Below are positions 18,527-26,110 of a DNA stretch of 42,426 bases, piece by piece. The stretch lies in NCBI GenBank assembly GCA_009026175.1, contig WBTZ01000028.1:1-42426 (forward strand), read 5' to 3'. The translations under genes were made by a program, and so were the position numbers. The notes under the pieces are model-generated. The model had not been told where the DNA came from and did not search any database. It saw only the letters and a program-made list of their open reading frames with translations. The first letter of the stretch is position 1. The number at the start of each line of letters is the position of its first letter. Source of the stretch: Zoogloea sp. (GTDB taxonomy: Bacteria; Pseudomonadota; Gammaproteobacteria; Burkholderiales; Rhodocyclaceae).

Positions 18527-20008
18527 ATGACGGGTATTCCATTCCTCAGCCTTGCGATTTGGGTTCCGATCGTTGGTGGTCTGCTGGCACTTGCCACGGG
18601 CTCGGACCGCAATGCGTCGGCCGCCAGATTCGTGGCGCTGTTTTTCGCGCTCGCGGGTCTTGTTGTCAGCATTCCGCTCTACACCGGCTTCGACGTCACC
18701 ACGAGCGCGATGCAGTTCGTCGAGTCTTACGCGTGGATTCCGCGCTTCAACATCTACTACGCCCTCGGGGTGGATGGCATCTCGGTGCTGTTCGTCCTTC
18801 TCAACAGCTTCATCACGCTGATCGTGGTGATTGCCGGGTGGGAGGTCATCCAGGTCAAGGTGGCGCAGTACATGGCCGGCTTCCTGATCATGTCCGGGCT
18901 GATCAACGGGATCTTCTCGGCACTCGACGGCGTGCTGTTCTACGTGTTCTTCGAGGCCTCGCTGATCCCGCTGTTCATCATCATCGGCGTCTGGGGCGGT
19001 CCGAACCGGGTTTATGCTGCGATCAAGTTCTTCCTCTACACCCTGGCCGGCTCCCTGCTGATGCTGATTGCGCTGCTCTACCTGTTCATGGAGTCGGGCG
19101 GCAGCTTCAATATCCTGGACTGGCATCAGCTGAAGCTGGGCATGGATGCGCAGACCCTGATCTTCTGGGCCTTCCTCGCATCCTTCGCGGTCAAGATCCC
19201 GATGTTCCCGGTACATACCTGGTTGCCTGACGCTCACGTGGAGGCGCCGACCGGCGGCTCCATCGTGCTGGCGGCCATCGGCCTGAAGCTTGGTGCCTAC
19301 GGGTTCCTGCGGTTCTCGCTGCCGATCGCGCCGGACGCCAGCCAGGCGTTCGCACCGCTGATCATCACGCTGTCGCTCATCGCAGTCATCTACATCGGTT
19401 TTGTCGCGCTGGTGCAGACCGACATGAAGAAGCTGGTCGCCTACTCGTCGATCTCGCACATGGGCTTTGTCACCCTGGGCTTCTTCATCTTCAACCCGCT
19501 GGGTATGGAAGGCGCCCTGGTGCAGATGATTTCCCACGGCTTCGTGTCGGGGGCCATGTTTGCGTGTATCGGTGTCCTGTATGACCGCATGCACTCGCGT
19601 CAGATCGCTGACTACGGCGGTGTGGTCAATGTGATGCCCAAGTTCGCGGCGCTCTTCATGCTGTTCAGCATGGCCAACTCCGGTCTGCCTGCGACCTCCG
19701 GCTTTGTCGGCGAGTTCATGGTTGCCCTGGGTGCCGTCCAGTTCAACTTCTGGGTGGGTTTCGCTGCCGCAACCACGCTGATCGTTGGCGCCGCCTACAC
19801 CCTCTGGATGTACAAGCGTGTCGTCTTCGGTGCGATCACGAATCACCATGTTTCCGAGCTGACAGACATCAATAACCGGGAGTTTGTGTTCCTCGCGATC
19901 CTTGCCGTCTGCGTCCTGGTGATGGGTATCTACCCCTTCCCGGTCACGGAAGTCATGCACGCGTCTGTCAATGACCTGCTCAAGCATGTTGCTGCGAGCA
20001 AGCTCTGA
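18527..20008 (+). CDS. nuoM: NADH-quinone oxidoreductase subunit M
   Basis: A 493-residue antiporter-like subunit with about 14 helices. Hallmarks are VFFEASLIPLFIIIGVWGG near residue 140 (essential Glu), HTWLPDAHVEAPTGGSIVLA near 230 and YSSISHMGFVTLGFF near 305. Length is close to E. coli NuoM (509). ATG 18527 gives MTGIPFLSLAIW. Its ribosome site is the purine-rich GGAAAGTAGAG upstream. Confidence 0.97.
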   Translation: MTGIPFLSLAIWVPIVGGLLALATGSDRNASAARFVALFFALAGLVVSIPLYTGFDVTTSAMQFVESYAWIPRFNIYYALGVDGISVLFVLLNSFITLIVVIAGWEVIQVKVAQYMAGFLIMSGLINGIFSALDGVLFYVFFEASLIPLFIIIGVWGGPNRVYAAIKFFLYTLAGSLLMLIALLYLFMESGGSFNILDWHQLKLGMDAQTLIFWAFLASFAVKIPMFPVHTWLPDAHVEAPTGGSIVLAAIGLKLGAYGFLRFSLPIAPDASQAFAPLIITLSLIAVIYIGFVALVQTDMKKLVAYSSISHMGFVTLGFFIFNPLGMEGALVQMISHGFVSGAMFACIGVLYDRMHSRQIADYGGVVNVMPKFAALFMLFSMANSGLPATSGFVGEFMVALGAVQFNFWVGFAAATTLIVGAAYTLWMYKRVVFGAITNHHVSELTDINNREFVFLAILAVCVLVMGIYPFPVTEVMHASVNDLLKHVAASKL

Positions 20009-20050
20009 CACCGAGTCAATGAGAAAAACCCTTCGGATTGTGGGCTGAAG

Positions 20051-21517
20051 ATGAACTTTGTTATCCCTGATTTCTATCCAGCGGCGGCTGAACTATTCGT
20101 CGTCGCAATGTCCTTCGCGATTCTCCTGATCGGTACCTTCGTCAGGGACTCCCGGAACATCGTCTATTTCCTGACCCAGTTCACGCTGGTGGGGGCTGCC
20201 GCCGTCACCATCATGACCATGGACGGACAGGTCAATTTCACGTTCAGCAACATGTACGTTGATGACCTGATGGGCGACTTCCTGAAGCTGATGCTGTATT
20301 TCTCGGTCGCCATCGTGCTGGTCTATTCACGAGGCTACATGCAGGACCGGAAGATCGAGTCCACCGAGTACTACATGCTCGCCATCTACGCCACGCTGGG
20401 CATGATGGTGATGATCTCCGCGAACCACTTCCTGACCATCTATCTGGGCCTTGAGCTGCTGTCCCTGGCGCTGTACGCGATGGTGGCGCTGCAGCGCGAC
20501 AGCGCGCGGGCTACCGAGGCGGCGATGAAGTATTTCGTCCTGGGTGCGCTGGCCTCCGGCTTGCTCCTCTACGGGATCTCCATGATCTACGGTGCCACGG
20601 GTACCCTCGAGATCTCCGGCGTCGCACAGGCGATCTATCACCAGGCCGCCAATCGCACCATCCTGATGTTCGGTCTTGTGTTCGTTGTCGCCGGTCTGGC
20701 CTTCAAGCTGGGTGTCGTTCCCTTCCACATGTGGATTCCTGACGTCTATCACGGCGCCCCGGCGGCGATCACCCTGTTCATCGCATCGGCTCCGAAGCTT
20801 GCAGCCTTTGCAATGGCCATGCGCCTGCTGGTCAATGGGCTGTTCGAGCTGGCCGATCAGTGGCAGTCGATGCTGATGTTCCTGGCCGTGCTGTCCATCG
20901 TCCTGGGTAACCTCGCGGCCATCGCCCAGAGCAACATCAAGCGCATGCTGGGTTACTCGGGTATCTCGCACATGGGTTTCATGCTGCTCGGCCTGATGTC
21001 GGGCGTGGTGGGAGGGGATCGTCACTTTGCCCTCAACGCTTACAGCTCCTCGATGTTCTACGTCGTGTCCTACGTGCTGATGAGCATGGCGTCCTTCGGT
21101 GTGGTCCTGCTGCTGTCCCGCGCCGGTTTCGAAGCCGAGACCCTGGACGATTTCAAGGGCCTCAACAAGCGTAGCTCCTGGTTTGCCGGGGTGATGGCGA
21201 TGGTGATGTTCTCGATGGCGGGCATTCCGTTCTTCATCGGATTCTTCGCCAAGTTCTCCGTGCTGCAGGCAGTGGTCGCTGCCGGCTACATCTGGATTGC
21301 CATCCTGGCGGTGGTGATGTCCCTGATCGGTGCCTTCTACTACCTTCGCGTCGTCAAGGTGATGTTCTTTGACGAGCCGGTTGATTCCACGCCGCTGACT
21401 GCCTCCGCAGACATGCGCGTCCTGCTCTCGATGAACGGTGTGGCCATCGCCGCGCTCGGCTTGATGCCGCAGACGCTGATGTCCCTGTGTGCGTATTCGC
21501 TGCTCGGATCGCTGTAA
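20051..21517 (+). CDS. nuoN: NADH-quinone oxidoreductase subunit N
   Basis: A 488-residue antiporter-like subunit, the last of the three proton-pumping paralogues. Visible hallmarks are [19 protein letters not shown] near residue 135, [20 protein letters not shown] near 220 and [18 protein letters not shown] near 300. Length equals E. coli NuoN (485). It is 42 bp after nuoM and completes the 14-gene set, so the encoded complex I should be entire. Confidence 0.97.
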   Translation: MNFVIPDFYPAAAELFVVAMSFAILLIGTFVRDSRNIVYFLTQFTLVGAAAVTIMTMDGQVNFTFSNMYVDDLMGDFLKLMLYFSVAIVLVYSRGYMQDRKIESTEYYMLAIYATLGMMVMISANHFLTIYLGLELLSLALYAMVALQRDSARATEAAMKYFVLGALASGLLLYGISMIYGATGTLEISGVAQAIYHQAANRTILMFGLVFVVAGLAFKLGVVPFHMWIPDVYHGAPAAITLFIASAPKLAAFAMAMRLLVNGLFELADQWQSMLMFLAVLSIVLGNLAAIAQSNIKRMLGYSGISHMGFMLLGLMSGVVGGDRHFALNAYSSSMFYVVSYVLMSMASFGVVLLLSRAGFEAETLDDFKGLNKRSSWFAGVMAMVMFSMAGIPFFIGFFAKFSVLQAVVAAGYIWIAILAVVMSLIGAFYYLRVVKVMFFDEPVDSTPLTASADMRVLLSMNGVAIAALGLMPQTLMSLCAYSLLGSL

Positions 21518-21536
21518 GACTGGACCGGGAGATACG

Positions 21537-21845
21537 ATGATGGCCGGAACCCTGGGAGTGATTGCGCTTCTGTGCGTTCTGGCCAATCTTCCGTTTTTTA
21601 CTGAACGGCGTTTCCTGGGGCTTATCCCCTGGAGAAACGGGAAGGCCGGGGGGCTTGTTGTCCTTGAGGTCCTGATCCTTTTCGTTGCGGCCTTGCTGGT
21701 TTTTCGGGGGCTCGAGATGGGGGCCTACGGTGCCGCCTACGGACAGGGCTGGGAGTTTTACGTGGTCGCGGCGTGTCTTTTTGCCGTAGCCGGCTTTCCG
21801 GGCTTTGTCAGGCGCTACCTCTGGAAGGAGTCGGTTGTCGTTTGA
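21537..21845 (+). CDS. DUF2818 family small membrane protein
   Basis: A 102-residue protein with hydrophobic segments at about 3-20, 37-55 and 75-95. It has a charged loop with PFFTERRFLGLIPW and a C-terminus GFVRRYLWKESVVV. I recognise it as DUF2818, which habitually follows nuoN in betaproteobacteria. No function is established to my knowledge. Two adjacent ATG codons (21537 and 21540) share the GGGAG at 21528-21532, so the start is uncertain by one residue. It is 19 bp after nuoN, so almost certainly co-transcribed. A role in complex I assembly or stability is inference from position only. Confidence 0.88.
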   Translation: MMAGTLGVIALLCVLANLPFFTERRFLGLIPWRNGKAGGLVVLEVLILFVAALLVFRGLEMGAYGAAYGQGWEFYVVAACLFAVAGFPGFVRRYLWKESVVV

Positions 21846-21940
21846 TGTTCGGATGATGTGGGCTTCATTGGGGCCCGGGGTCGGGTCGGCTTGAGTCGGA
21901 TGTTGCCTTTTGTCGTAGTGATTAATCTTGTTGATTTGGC

Positions 21941-22234
21941 ATGATTCCTAAGGTCGATAACTTCGTGATTGTGGGTCGCACCAGTGACGGACGGACGTTT
22001 CGTCCGAGTGACTGGGCTGATCGTCTGTGCGGGATCATGTCGGCGTTTGGTGCGGACCACCGCATGACCTACTCTCCCTATGTCCGTCCGGCCTGTAATC
22101 TGCGCGGGGACAAGACGGTTCTCGTCGATGCACGCATCCATGACATTGAGCCTCTTGCGTATAATTTCTTGAAGAATTTCGCCAAGGACAACGATCTTCA
22201 GGTGGAAGTCCTGCCGGACGATTGTTTCCTTTGA
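21941..22234 (+). CDS. DUF3579 domain protein
   Basis: A 97-residue soluble protein that I recognise as DUF3579 by its N-terminal half: VDNFVIVGRTSDGRTFRPSDWADRLCG. The C-terminus is acidic (VEVLPDDCFL). There is no signal peptide or membrane segment. The family is common in betaproteobacteria and uncharacterised as far as I know. It stands 95 bp after the DUF2818 gene, without a convincing ribosome site, and is closed by the bidirectional terminator at 22284-22318. It may belong to the tail of the nuo transcript or have its own promoter. Confidence 0.85.
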   Translation: MIPKVDNFVIVGRTSDGRTFRPSDWADRLCGIMSAFGADHRMTYSPYVRPACNLRGDKTVLVDARIHDIEPLAYNFLKNFAKDNDLQVEVLPDDCFL

Positions 22235-22269
22235 CCCTCAGGCCGGCGCTAGAGCCTGCCGACTGAGGG
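22235..22269. repeat. Inverted repeat just after the DUF3579 stop
   Basis: CCCTCAG (22235-22241) and CTGAGGG (22263-22269) form a 7-bp outer stem, with CGGC and GCCG able to pair inside. It begins within a base of the stop codon and lacks a T-run. It probably stabilises the 3' end or aids the terminator 15 bp downstream. Confidence 0.5.
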
Positions 22270-22283
22270 TGGCATGAATGAAG

Positions 22284-22318
22284 AACGGCCCGGCTTCGTG
22301 AAGAAGCCGGGCCGTTTT
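22284..22318. terminator. Bidirectional Rho-independent terminator
   Basis: A perfect 14-bp stem has left arm 22284-22297 (begins AACGGCCC), loop GTGAA and right arm 22303-22316, and is followed by T residues on the plus strand. On the minus strand the arm ends in GTT then CTTC. It sits between the convergent DUF3579 gene and the decarboxylase gene, so it can end both transcripts. Confidence 0.92.
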
Positions 22319-22335
22319 GATTGGTGCCTTGGTTC

Positions 22336-23580
22336 TCAGACCAGTACTTCGACCAGATCCGGGTGGCTCAGGAAGCCCCTGGGGCTGGCGCTGGCACCGT
22401 AAGCACCGGACTGGTACACCACCACGAGATCACCGGGCTGCGCGTGGGGAAGGCTCATGCGGTCGGCCAGGATGTCCAGGGGAGTGCATAGCGGCCCGAC
22501 AACGGAGACGGTATCGCTGGCGGGCTGGTCCATACGGTTCCCGATGCAGACCGGGTAGTTCTTGCGGATGACCTGGCCGAAGTTGCCGGAGGCGGAGAGG
22601 TGATGGTGCAGCCCACCATCCGTGACCAGATAGGTGTGTCCCCGGGAGACCTTGCGGTCGACCACGCGGCATACGTAGATTCCGGCTTCTCCGACCAGAT
22701 AGCGACCGAGCTCGATGACGATCTCGGCGCCGGGCATCTTCTCCGCGGCTTCCCGCTGGATCGTCGCGAGGTTGTCTGCGATGGCAGTCAGATCGAGACG
22801 CTGCTCGCCCGGAAAATAGGGAATGCCGAAGCCTCCGCCGAGATTGAGGAAGCGGACAGGGGAGGGGGCATGTTCCGCGAGCCGCAAGGCCAGCTCGAAG
22901 CTCTTGCGCTGGGCCTCCACGATGGCTTCGGGGCGGAGGTTCTGGGAGCCGGCGAAGAGGTGAAAGCCCTCGAAGGCCAGCTCATGCTGCGCGATGGCTG
23001 CAAGGAGCTCGGGGACCTGTTCTGAATCTACGCCGAACTGCTTGGGGCCTCCGCCCATCTTCATGCCCGAACTCTTCAGCTCAAAATCGGGATTGACGCG
23101 GACTGCGACGCGCACGGGCCACCCCGTGGCCTGGCGAATGGCGCCCAGCTCGGACACTTCGCGGAAGGACTCGATGTTGATCAGGATGCCGGCCGCCACG
23201 GCCTGGCGCAGCTCCTCGTGGCGCTTGCCAGGGCCTGCAAAGCTGACCTCCCGAGGGTCGGCGCCACTGTCCAGGGCGACCTGCAATTCCCTGGCGGAGG
23301 CGACGTCGATGCCGTCCACCAGGCGTGCCATGTGCCCCACCACGGCCGGCATGGGGTTGGCCTTCATGGCGTAGTGAATCTTGATGCCCTGTGGAAGGGC
23401 GGCGCGGAGCGCTTCGGCGCGCCGGGTCAGCAGCCCGCGGTCGTAGGCGTAGAAGGGGGTCTGGCCAACCCGGGCAAGCAGGCGCCCCAGGGGAATCCCC
23501 CCCACCAGCAACTCGCCGGCCTGGCTTGTGAATTGGTCCATAGGGGCATGGACGGGCTTTTCCCGGCTGGTTTCACTCAT
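22336..23580 (-). CDS. PLP-dependent decarboxylase, exosortase A system-associated
   Basis: A 414-residue fold-type III decarboxylase of the ornithine/diaminopimelate/arginine decarboxylase group. The PLP lysine is K73 in HYAMKANPMP. The glycine loop GGGFGIPYF binds the cofactor phosphate, and the catalytic cysteine of the partner active site is C365 (GPLCTPLD). I assign it to the exosortase-A-associated subfamily (TIGR03099 type) because it is coupled to the AMP ligase typical of those loci. Substrate is unknown; a basic amino acid or diaminopimelate derivative is the family expectation. Its ATG at 23580 overlaps the ligase stop by four bases, with an AAGG ribosome site inside the ligase. 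No exosortase gene is in this window. Confidence 0.85.
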   Translation of the reverse strand: MSETSREKPVHAPMDQFTSQAGELLVGGIPLGRLLARVGQTPFYAYDRGLLTRRAEALRAALPQGIKIHYAMKANPMPAVVGHMARLVDGIDVASARELQVALDSGADPREVSFAGPGKRHEELRQAVAAGILINIESFREVSELGAIRQATGWPVRVAVRVNPDFELKSSGMKMGGGPKQFGVDSEQVPELLAAIAQHELAFEGFHLFAGSQNLRPEAIVEAQRKSFELALRLAEHAPSPVRFLNLGGGFGIPYFPGEQRLDLTAIADNLATIQREAAEKMPGAEIVIELGRYLVGEAGIYVCRVVDRKVSRGHTYLVTDGGLHHHLSASGNFGQVIRKNYPVCIGNRMDQPASDTVSVVGPLCTPLDILADRMSLPHAQPGDLVVVYQSGAYGASASPRGFLSHPDLVEVLV

Positions 23581-25181
23581 GCTTGTACCTTGCTGCGATT
23601 TTCGAATTCGGTGGAAAGTGCCTTGCGGTCGATCTTGCCATTGGGATTGCGGGGCAGGGGACCGTCCCTGGCCTCGATGACTGATGGAACCATGTAGGCG
23701 GGCATCCGCTGCTTGCACTCGGCGAGCAGGGTCCGGGTGTCCAGGGGCGCACCGTCCCGACCACTGGCAATCACACAGATGGCTTGCCCGAGTGTCGGAT
23801 GGGGTATGCCGAAGGCCGCGCATTCTCCCACCAGCTGGGTGCCGTAGAGGATCTCTTCGACCTCGGTGGGGCTGACCCGGTACCCCGAGGTTTTCATCAT
23901 TTCGTCCCGGCGTCCGATGAAGTACAGGTAGCCTTCCTCGTCACGACGAACCGTGTCTCCGGAGAAGACTGCTATTTCCGGTAGCACCAGGCCGCTGTGG
24001 CGTGCCGGCGCGCCCGCGGGCAAAGGCTTGAAGCGTTCCTCGGTCTTGAGCGGATCGTTCCAGTAGCCCATCGCGACATGGGCACCCCGTTGCACGAGTT
24101 CGCCCGGCTCGTTGGGGCTGCATTCGCTGCCGTCTTCCCGCAGCACCAGCACCTCGGCGTTGGGGATGGCCTTGCCGATGGAGTCCGGGCGCCTGTCGAC
24201 CTCCCCGGGAGGCAGATAGGTGGCGCGGAAGGCTTCCGTCAGGCCGTACATCAGGAAAGGCTGAGTCTCGGGCAGGTGGGCGCGCAGTGTCGTGAGGGTC
24301 TCCAGGGGCATGCGGCCGCCTGTGTTGGCAAAGTAGCGCAGGTGGGACGTCACCGTCTCGGGCCATTTGAGCTGGGCCAACTGGATGTACAGGGGCGGCA
24401 CTGCGGTCAGACCCGTCACCCGCTCGCGGACGATGGCCTTCAGGACATCCTGGGGAAACAGGTAGTTCAGGAGTATCACCCGGGCGCCGCTATGGAACGC
24501 GGTGGTCAGTTGAGAGAAGCCGGCGTCAAAGGACAGGGGCAGGGCGGCGAGCAGGGTGTCGTCGGGATTGTTGCCAAGGTAGCTGGCGACACTTTTGGCA
24601 CCAGCTACCATGTTGCGGTGCGACAGGACCACGCCCTTCGGCCGTCCGGTACTGCCGGATGTATAGAGAATGGCCAGCATGTCCGCCTCGGTAACGCGGT
24701 GGACTTGTCGTGGCGCGGCGGACAGGAGGTCGTCCCAGCGGTGTACGCCGACGCCATCGAGCAGGGGCAGCTCTGCGGGGCTTCCGGTCAGCACCACGTG
24801 CCGCAGGTCCGGGCAATGGGCCAGCGCCTCGGTCATCTGGGGCAGGCGCTCGGGTGAGGTGACCAGTACGCGGACGTTGCAGTCCTGCAGGATGTAGCCG
24901 ACCTGGTGGGCCTTGAGGATCGGGTTGATCGGCACGAAGGCTGCGCCGGCGGCGGCACTCCCGAATGACCCGATCACGGTTTCGAAGCGCTTGTCGAGAT
25001 AGATCCCGATACGATCACCGCGATCTACGCCCAGCGCCAGCAAGCCGTAGGCAAAGGCCTGACAGCGCTCGGCAAGCGCGGCGTAGCCGAGTTCGGCCTT
25101 ACCGTCGCCAAGCGCGATAGCGTCTGGCTGTCTTTCGGCTGAATGGATGATGAGGTGATGGAGAGCGTAGCTGTTTTCCAT
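23577..25181 (-). CDS. AMP-forming acyl-CoA/acyl-ACP ligase, exosortase A system-associated
   Basis: A 534-residue member of the ANL adenylating superfamily. It activates a carboxylate as the acyl-adenylate and passes it to CoA or a carrier phosphopantetheine. The P-loop-like motif LYTSGSTGRPKGVVLSH lies at about 172-188 and the flexible C-terminal motif NPNGKIDRK carries the catalytic K516. FMYGLTEAFRATYLPPGEVD is typical of the exosortase-A-associated ligase (TIGR03098 type). The start at 25181 gives MENSYALHHL; no good ribosome site is visible. It is coupled to the decarboxylase by a 4-bp overlap, and a stand-alone carrier protein is encoded divergently 369 bp away, a plausible acceptor. 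Confidence 0.85.
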   Translation of the reverse strand: MENSYALHHLIIHSAERQPDAIALGDGKAELGYAALAERCQAFAYGLLALGVDRGDRIGIYLDKRFETVIGSFGSAAAGAAFVPINPILKAHQVGYILQDCNVRVLVTSPERLPQMTEALAHCPDLRHVVLTGSPAELPLLDGVGVHRWDDLLSAAPRQVHRVTEADMLAILYTSGSTGRPKGVVLSHRNMVAGAKSVASYLGNNPDDTLLAALPLSFDAGFSQLTTAFHSGARVILLNYLFPQDVLKAIVRERVTGLTAVPPLYIQLAQLKWPETVTSHLRYFANTGGRMPLETLTTLRAHLPETQPFLMYGLTEAFRATYLPPGEVDRRPDSIGKAIPNAEVLVLREDGSECSPNEPGELVQRGAHVAMGYWNDPLKTEERFKPLPAGAPARHSGLVLPEIAVFSGDTVRRDEEGYLYFIGRRDEMMKTSGYRVSPTEVEEILYGTQLVGECAAFGIPHPTLGQAICVIASGRDGAPLDTRTLLAECKQRMPAYMVPSVIEARDGPLPRNPNGKIDRKALSTEFENRSKVQA

Positions 25182-25471
25182 TGCGCTGTTCGACGAAGCT
25201 GATCGTTGGATGGGACGGAGGCGCCCGCGAAACCGGGACAGGGTCAGGAGCCGGACCTACTGTCCTTGCTGGCACGGGCGGGAGCCGAAATTGTAGTCAA
25301 GTTTGCCGTCTGGGTATGTGTCATTGTTGGGGGCGAGATGCCGTGTGTGTTGCTGTCCGGCCCTGAATCGAATGCAAACAAAGGTTGCCGATCGAGTGGG
25401 GCGGGGAAAGTTATTGCCGGAGATTGGGAAAGGACGGTAATTTGTCGCCCAGCCGGTTCCTCAATGTCGCA

Positions 25472-25477
25472 TATAAT
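25472..25477 (+). promoter_or_regulatory. Candidate -10 element of the acyl carrier protein gene
   Basis: A consensus TATAAT about 74 bp before the TTG start. No acceptable -35 stands 16-18 bp upstream, so it would need an activator or be a chance match in an AT-richer spacer. Confidence 0.4.
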
Positions 25478-25507
25478 GGTCGAAGCCTCTTTCTTCTGAA
25501 GTGGCAC

Positions 25508-25522
25508 GGTCGGTGACCGACC
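25508..25522. promoter_or_regulatory. 7-bp perfect dyad (operator or hairpin) before the acyl carrier protein gene
   Basis: GGTCGGT (25508-25514) and ACCGACC (25516-25522) are exact inverted repeats around a single G. The dyad would lie in the leader if the TATAAT at 25472 is used. It overlaps the last base of TGGCACG. It resembles a binding site for a dimeric regulator. A hairpin is less likely because the central loop is too short. Confidence 0.5.
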
Positions 25523-25550
25523 TCTGATCTAGTTATGCTGGAGTGTACTT

Positions 25551-25799
25551 TTGGATACGAAGAAGGAAGTGCTGTCGCTTCTCGATGAGGTTCTGAGCCT
25601 GGGGGGCGCGGCTGCCCGGTTTGATCTGGATACCCCTTTGCTGGGAGCTCTGCCAGATCTGGACTCGATGGCGGTGGTGGGTCTGATCAACATGCTCGAA
25701 GAGCATTTCGGTTTCATCGTCGGGGACGACGAGATCGACGGATCGACGTTTGCTTCCGTACGTTCGCTGGTGGAGTTCGTCAACGCCAAGCTGGCGTGA
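25551..25799 (+). CDS. Stand-alone acyl carrier protein, probably exosortase A system-associated
   Basis: An 82-residue acidic four-helix carrier. The phosphopantetheine attachment serine is S39 in LPDLDSMAVV, followed by helix 2 with LINMLEEHFGFIVGDDEID, both typical of the family. It is not the fatty-acid AcpP, which has DSLDTVELVMALEEEF. I choose TTG 25551 because GGAG at 25540-25543 lies seven bases upstream and the reading gives MDTKKEVLSLLDEVL. The nearby ATG at 25534 is out of frame. The divergent ligase and decarboxylase suggest it receives the ligase product. No other gene follows in the same direction. Confidence 0.85.
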   Translation: MDTKKEVLSLLDEVLSLGGAAARFDLDTPLLGALPDLDSMAVVGLINMLEEHFGFIVGDDEIDGSTFASVRSLVEFVNAKLA

Positions 25800-25918
25800 T
25801 CTGATCGGGCTGGCTCAGGTCGCCCGTCATCCTTGAGTTCCCGTCCCGGATCGGGCTGCAGCGCGCCTTTGAGGCCCGCAGAGTTGCTCCCTTCGCCGGG
25901 TCTCTTCCGCTCATAGGT

Positions 25919-25988
25919 GGTGCATGCGCGCATCCGGACGCCACAGGGTTGTCCGGATCTTGGCGCGCGTGCGTCGTCTGCATGCACC
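25919..25988. repeat. Nested inverted repeat, 70 nt
   Basis: The outer arms GGTGCATGC (25919-25927) and GCATGCACC (25980-25988) match perfectly over 9 bp. The inner arms ATCCGGAC (25932-25939) and GTCCGGAT (25951-25958) match over 8 bp, with an 11-nt loop. GCGC between the left arms can pair with GCGC on the right. No T-run follows, so it is not a standard terminator. Confidence 0.65.
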
Positions 25989-26071
25989 TTGGGGTCCCGC
26001 CGCGGCCGGGCAGGCCCATGCGCAGCGGGGCTCAGCCCGCGCATTGCTCCAGGCCGAGCCCTTTTCGCCCC

Positions 26072-26100
26072 CGGGTATCCGCCGAGCTGCCGGATACCCG
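26072..26100. terminator. Strong hairpin after nasA (terminator-like, no T-run)
   Basis: CGGGTATCCG (26072-26081) and CGGATACCCG (26091-26100) form a perfect 10-bp stem with a 9-nt loop. It starts 11 bp beyond the nasA stop in the transcription direction. No U-tract follows on either strand, so it may block exonucleases rather than terminate by itself. Confidence 0.5.
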
Positions 26101-26110
26101 CACAGGCCTG

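Larger units (their letters stand above)
25182..25550. other. Divergent intergenic control region (369 bp, no gene)
   Basis: The region separates the minus-strand ligase/decarboxylase pair from the plus-strand acyl carrier protein. It is clearly less GC-rich than its flanks. I find no credible gene in it. Visible elements are a TATAAT at 25472-25477, a 7-bp perfect dyad at 25508-25522, and TGGCACG (a sigma-54 -24 type string) at 25502-25508. On the minus strand a TACAAT (complement of 25290-25295) could serve the ligase but lacks a partner -35. Confidence 0.6.
25800..26110. other. Gene-free convergent interval with strong inverted repeats
   Basis: Between the ends of the acyl carrier protein gene and nasA there are 311 bp with no credible gene on either strand. 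The interval holds a nested inverted repeat at 25919-25988, a weaker hairpin around 26025-26040 and a 10-bp perfect stem at 26072-26100. Confidence 0.6.

Noticed and set aside
25290-25295. Minus-strand TACAAT as the promoter of the ligase gene
   Set aside because: No reasonable -35 hexamer at 16-18 bp; could be chance.
25206-25499. A 97-codon plus-strand open frame in the divergent spacer
   Set aside because: No ribosome site, no family resemblance, and composition unlike neighbouring genes. It also spans the likely regulatory elements.
25502-25517. A full sigma-54 promoter before the acyl carrier protein gene
   Set aside because: The -24 string TGGCACG is perfect, but the -12 position reads GTGA instead of TTGC, losing the essential GC. 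Kept only as a hypothesis in the findings.
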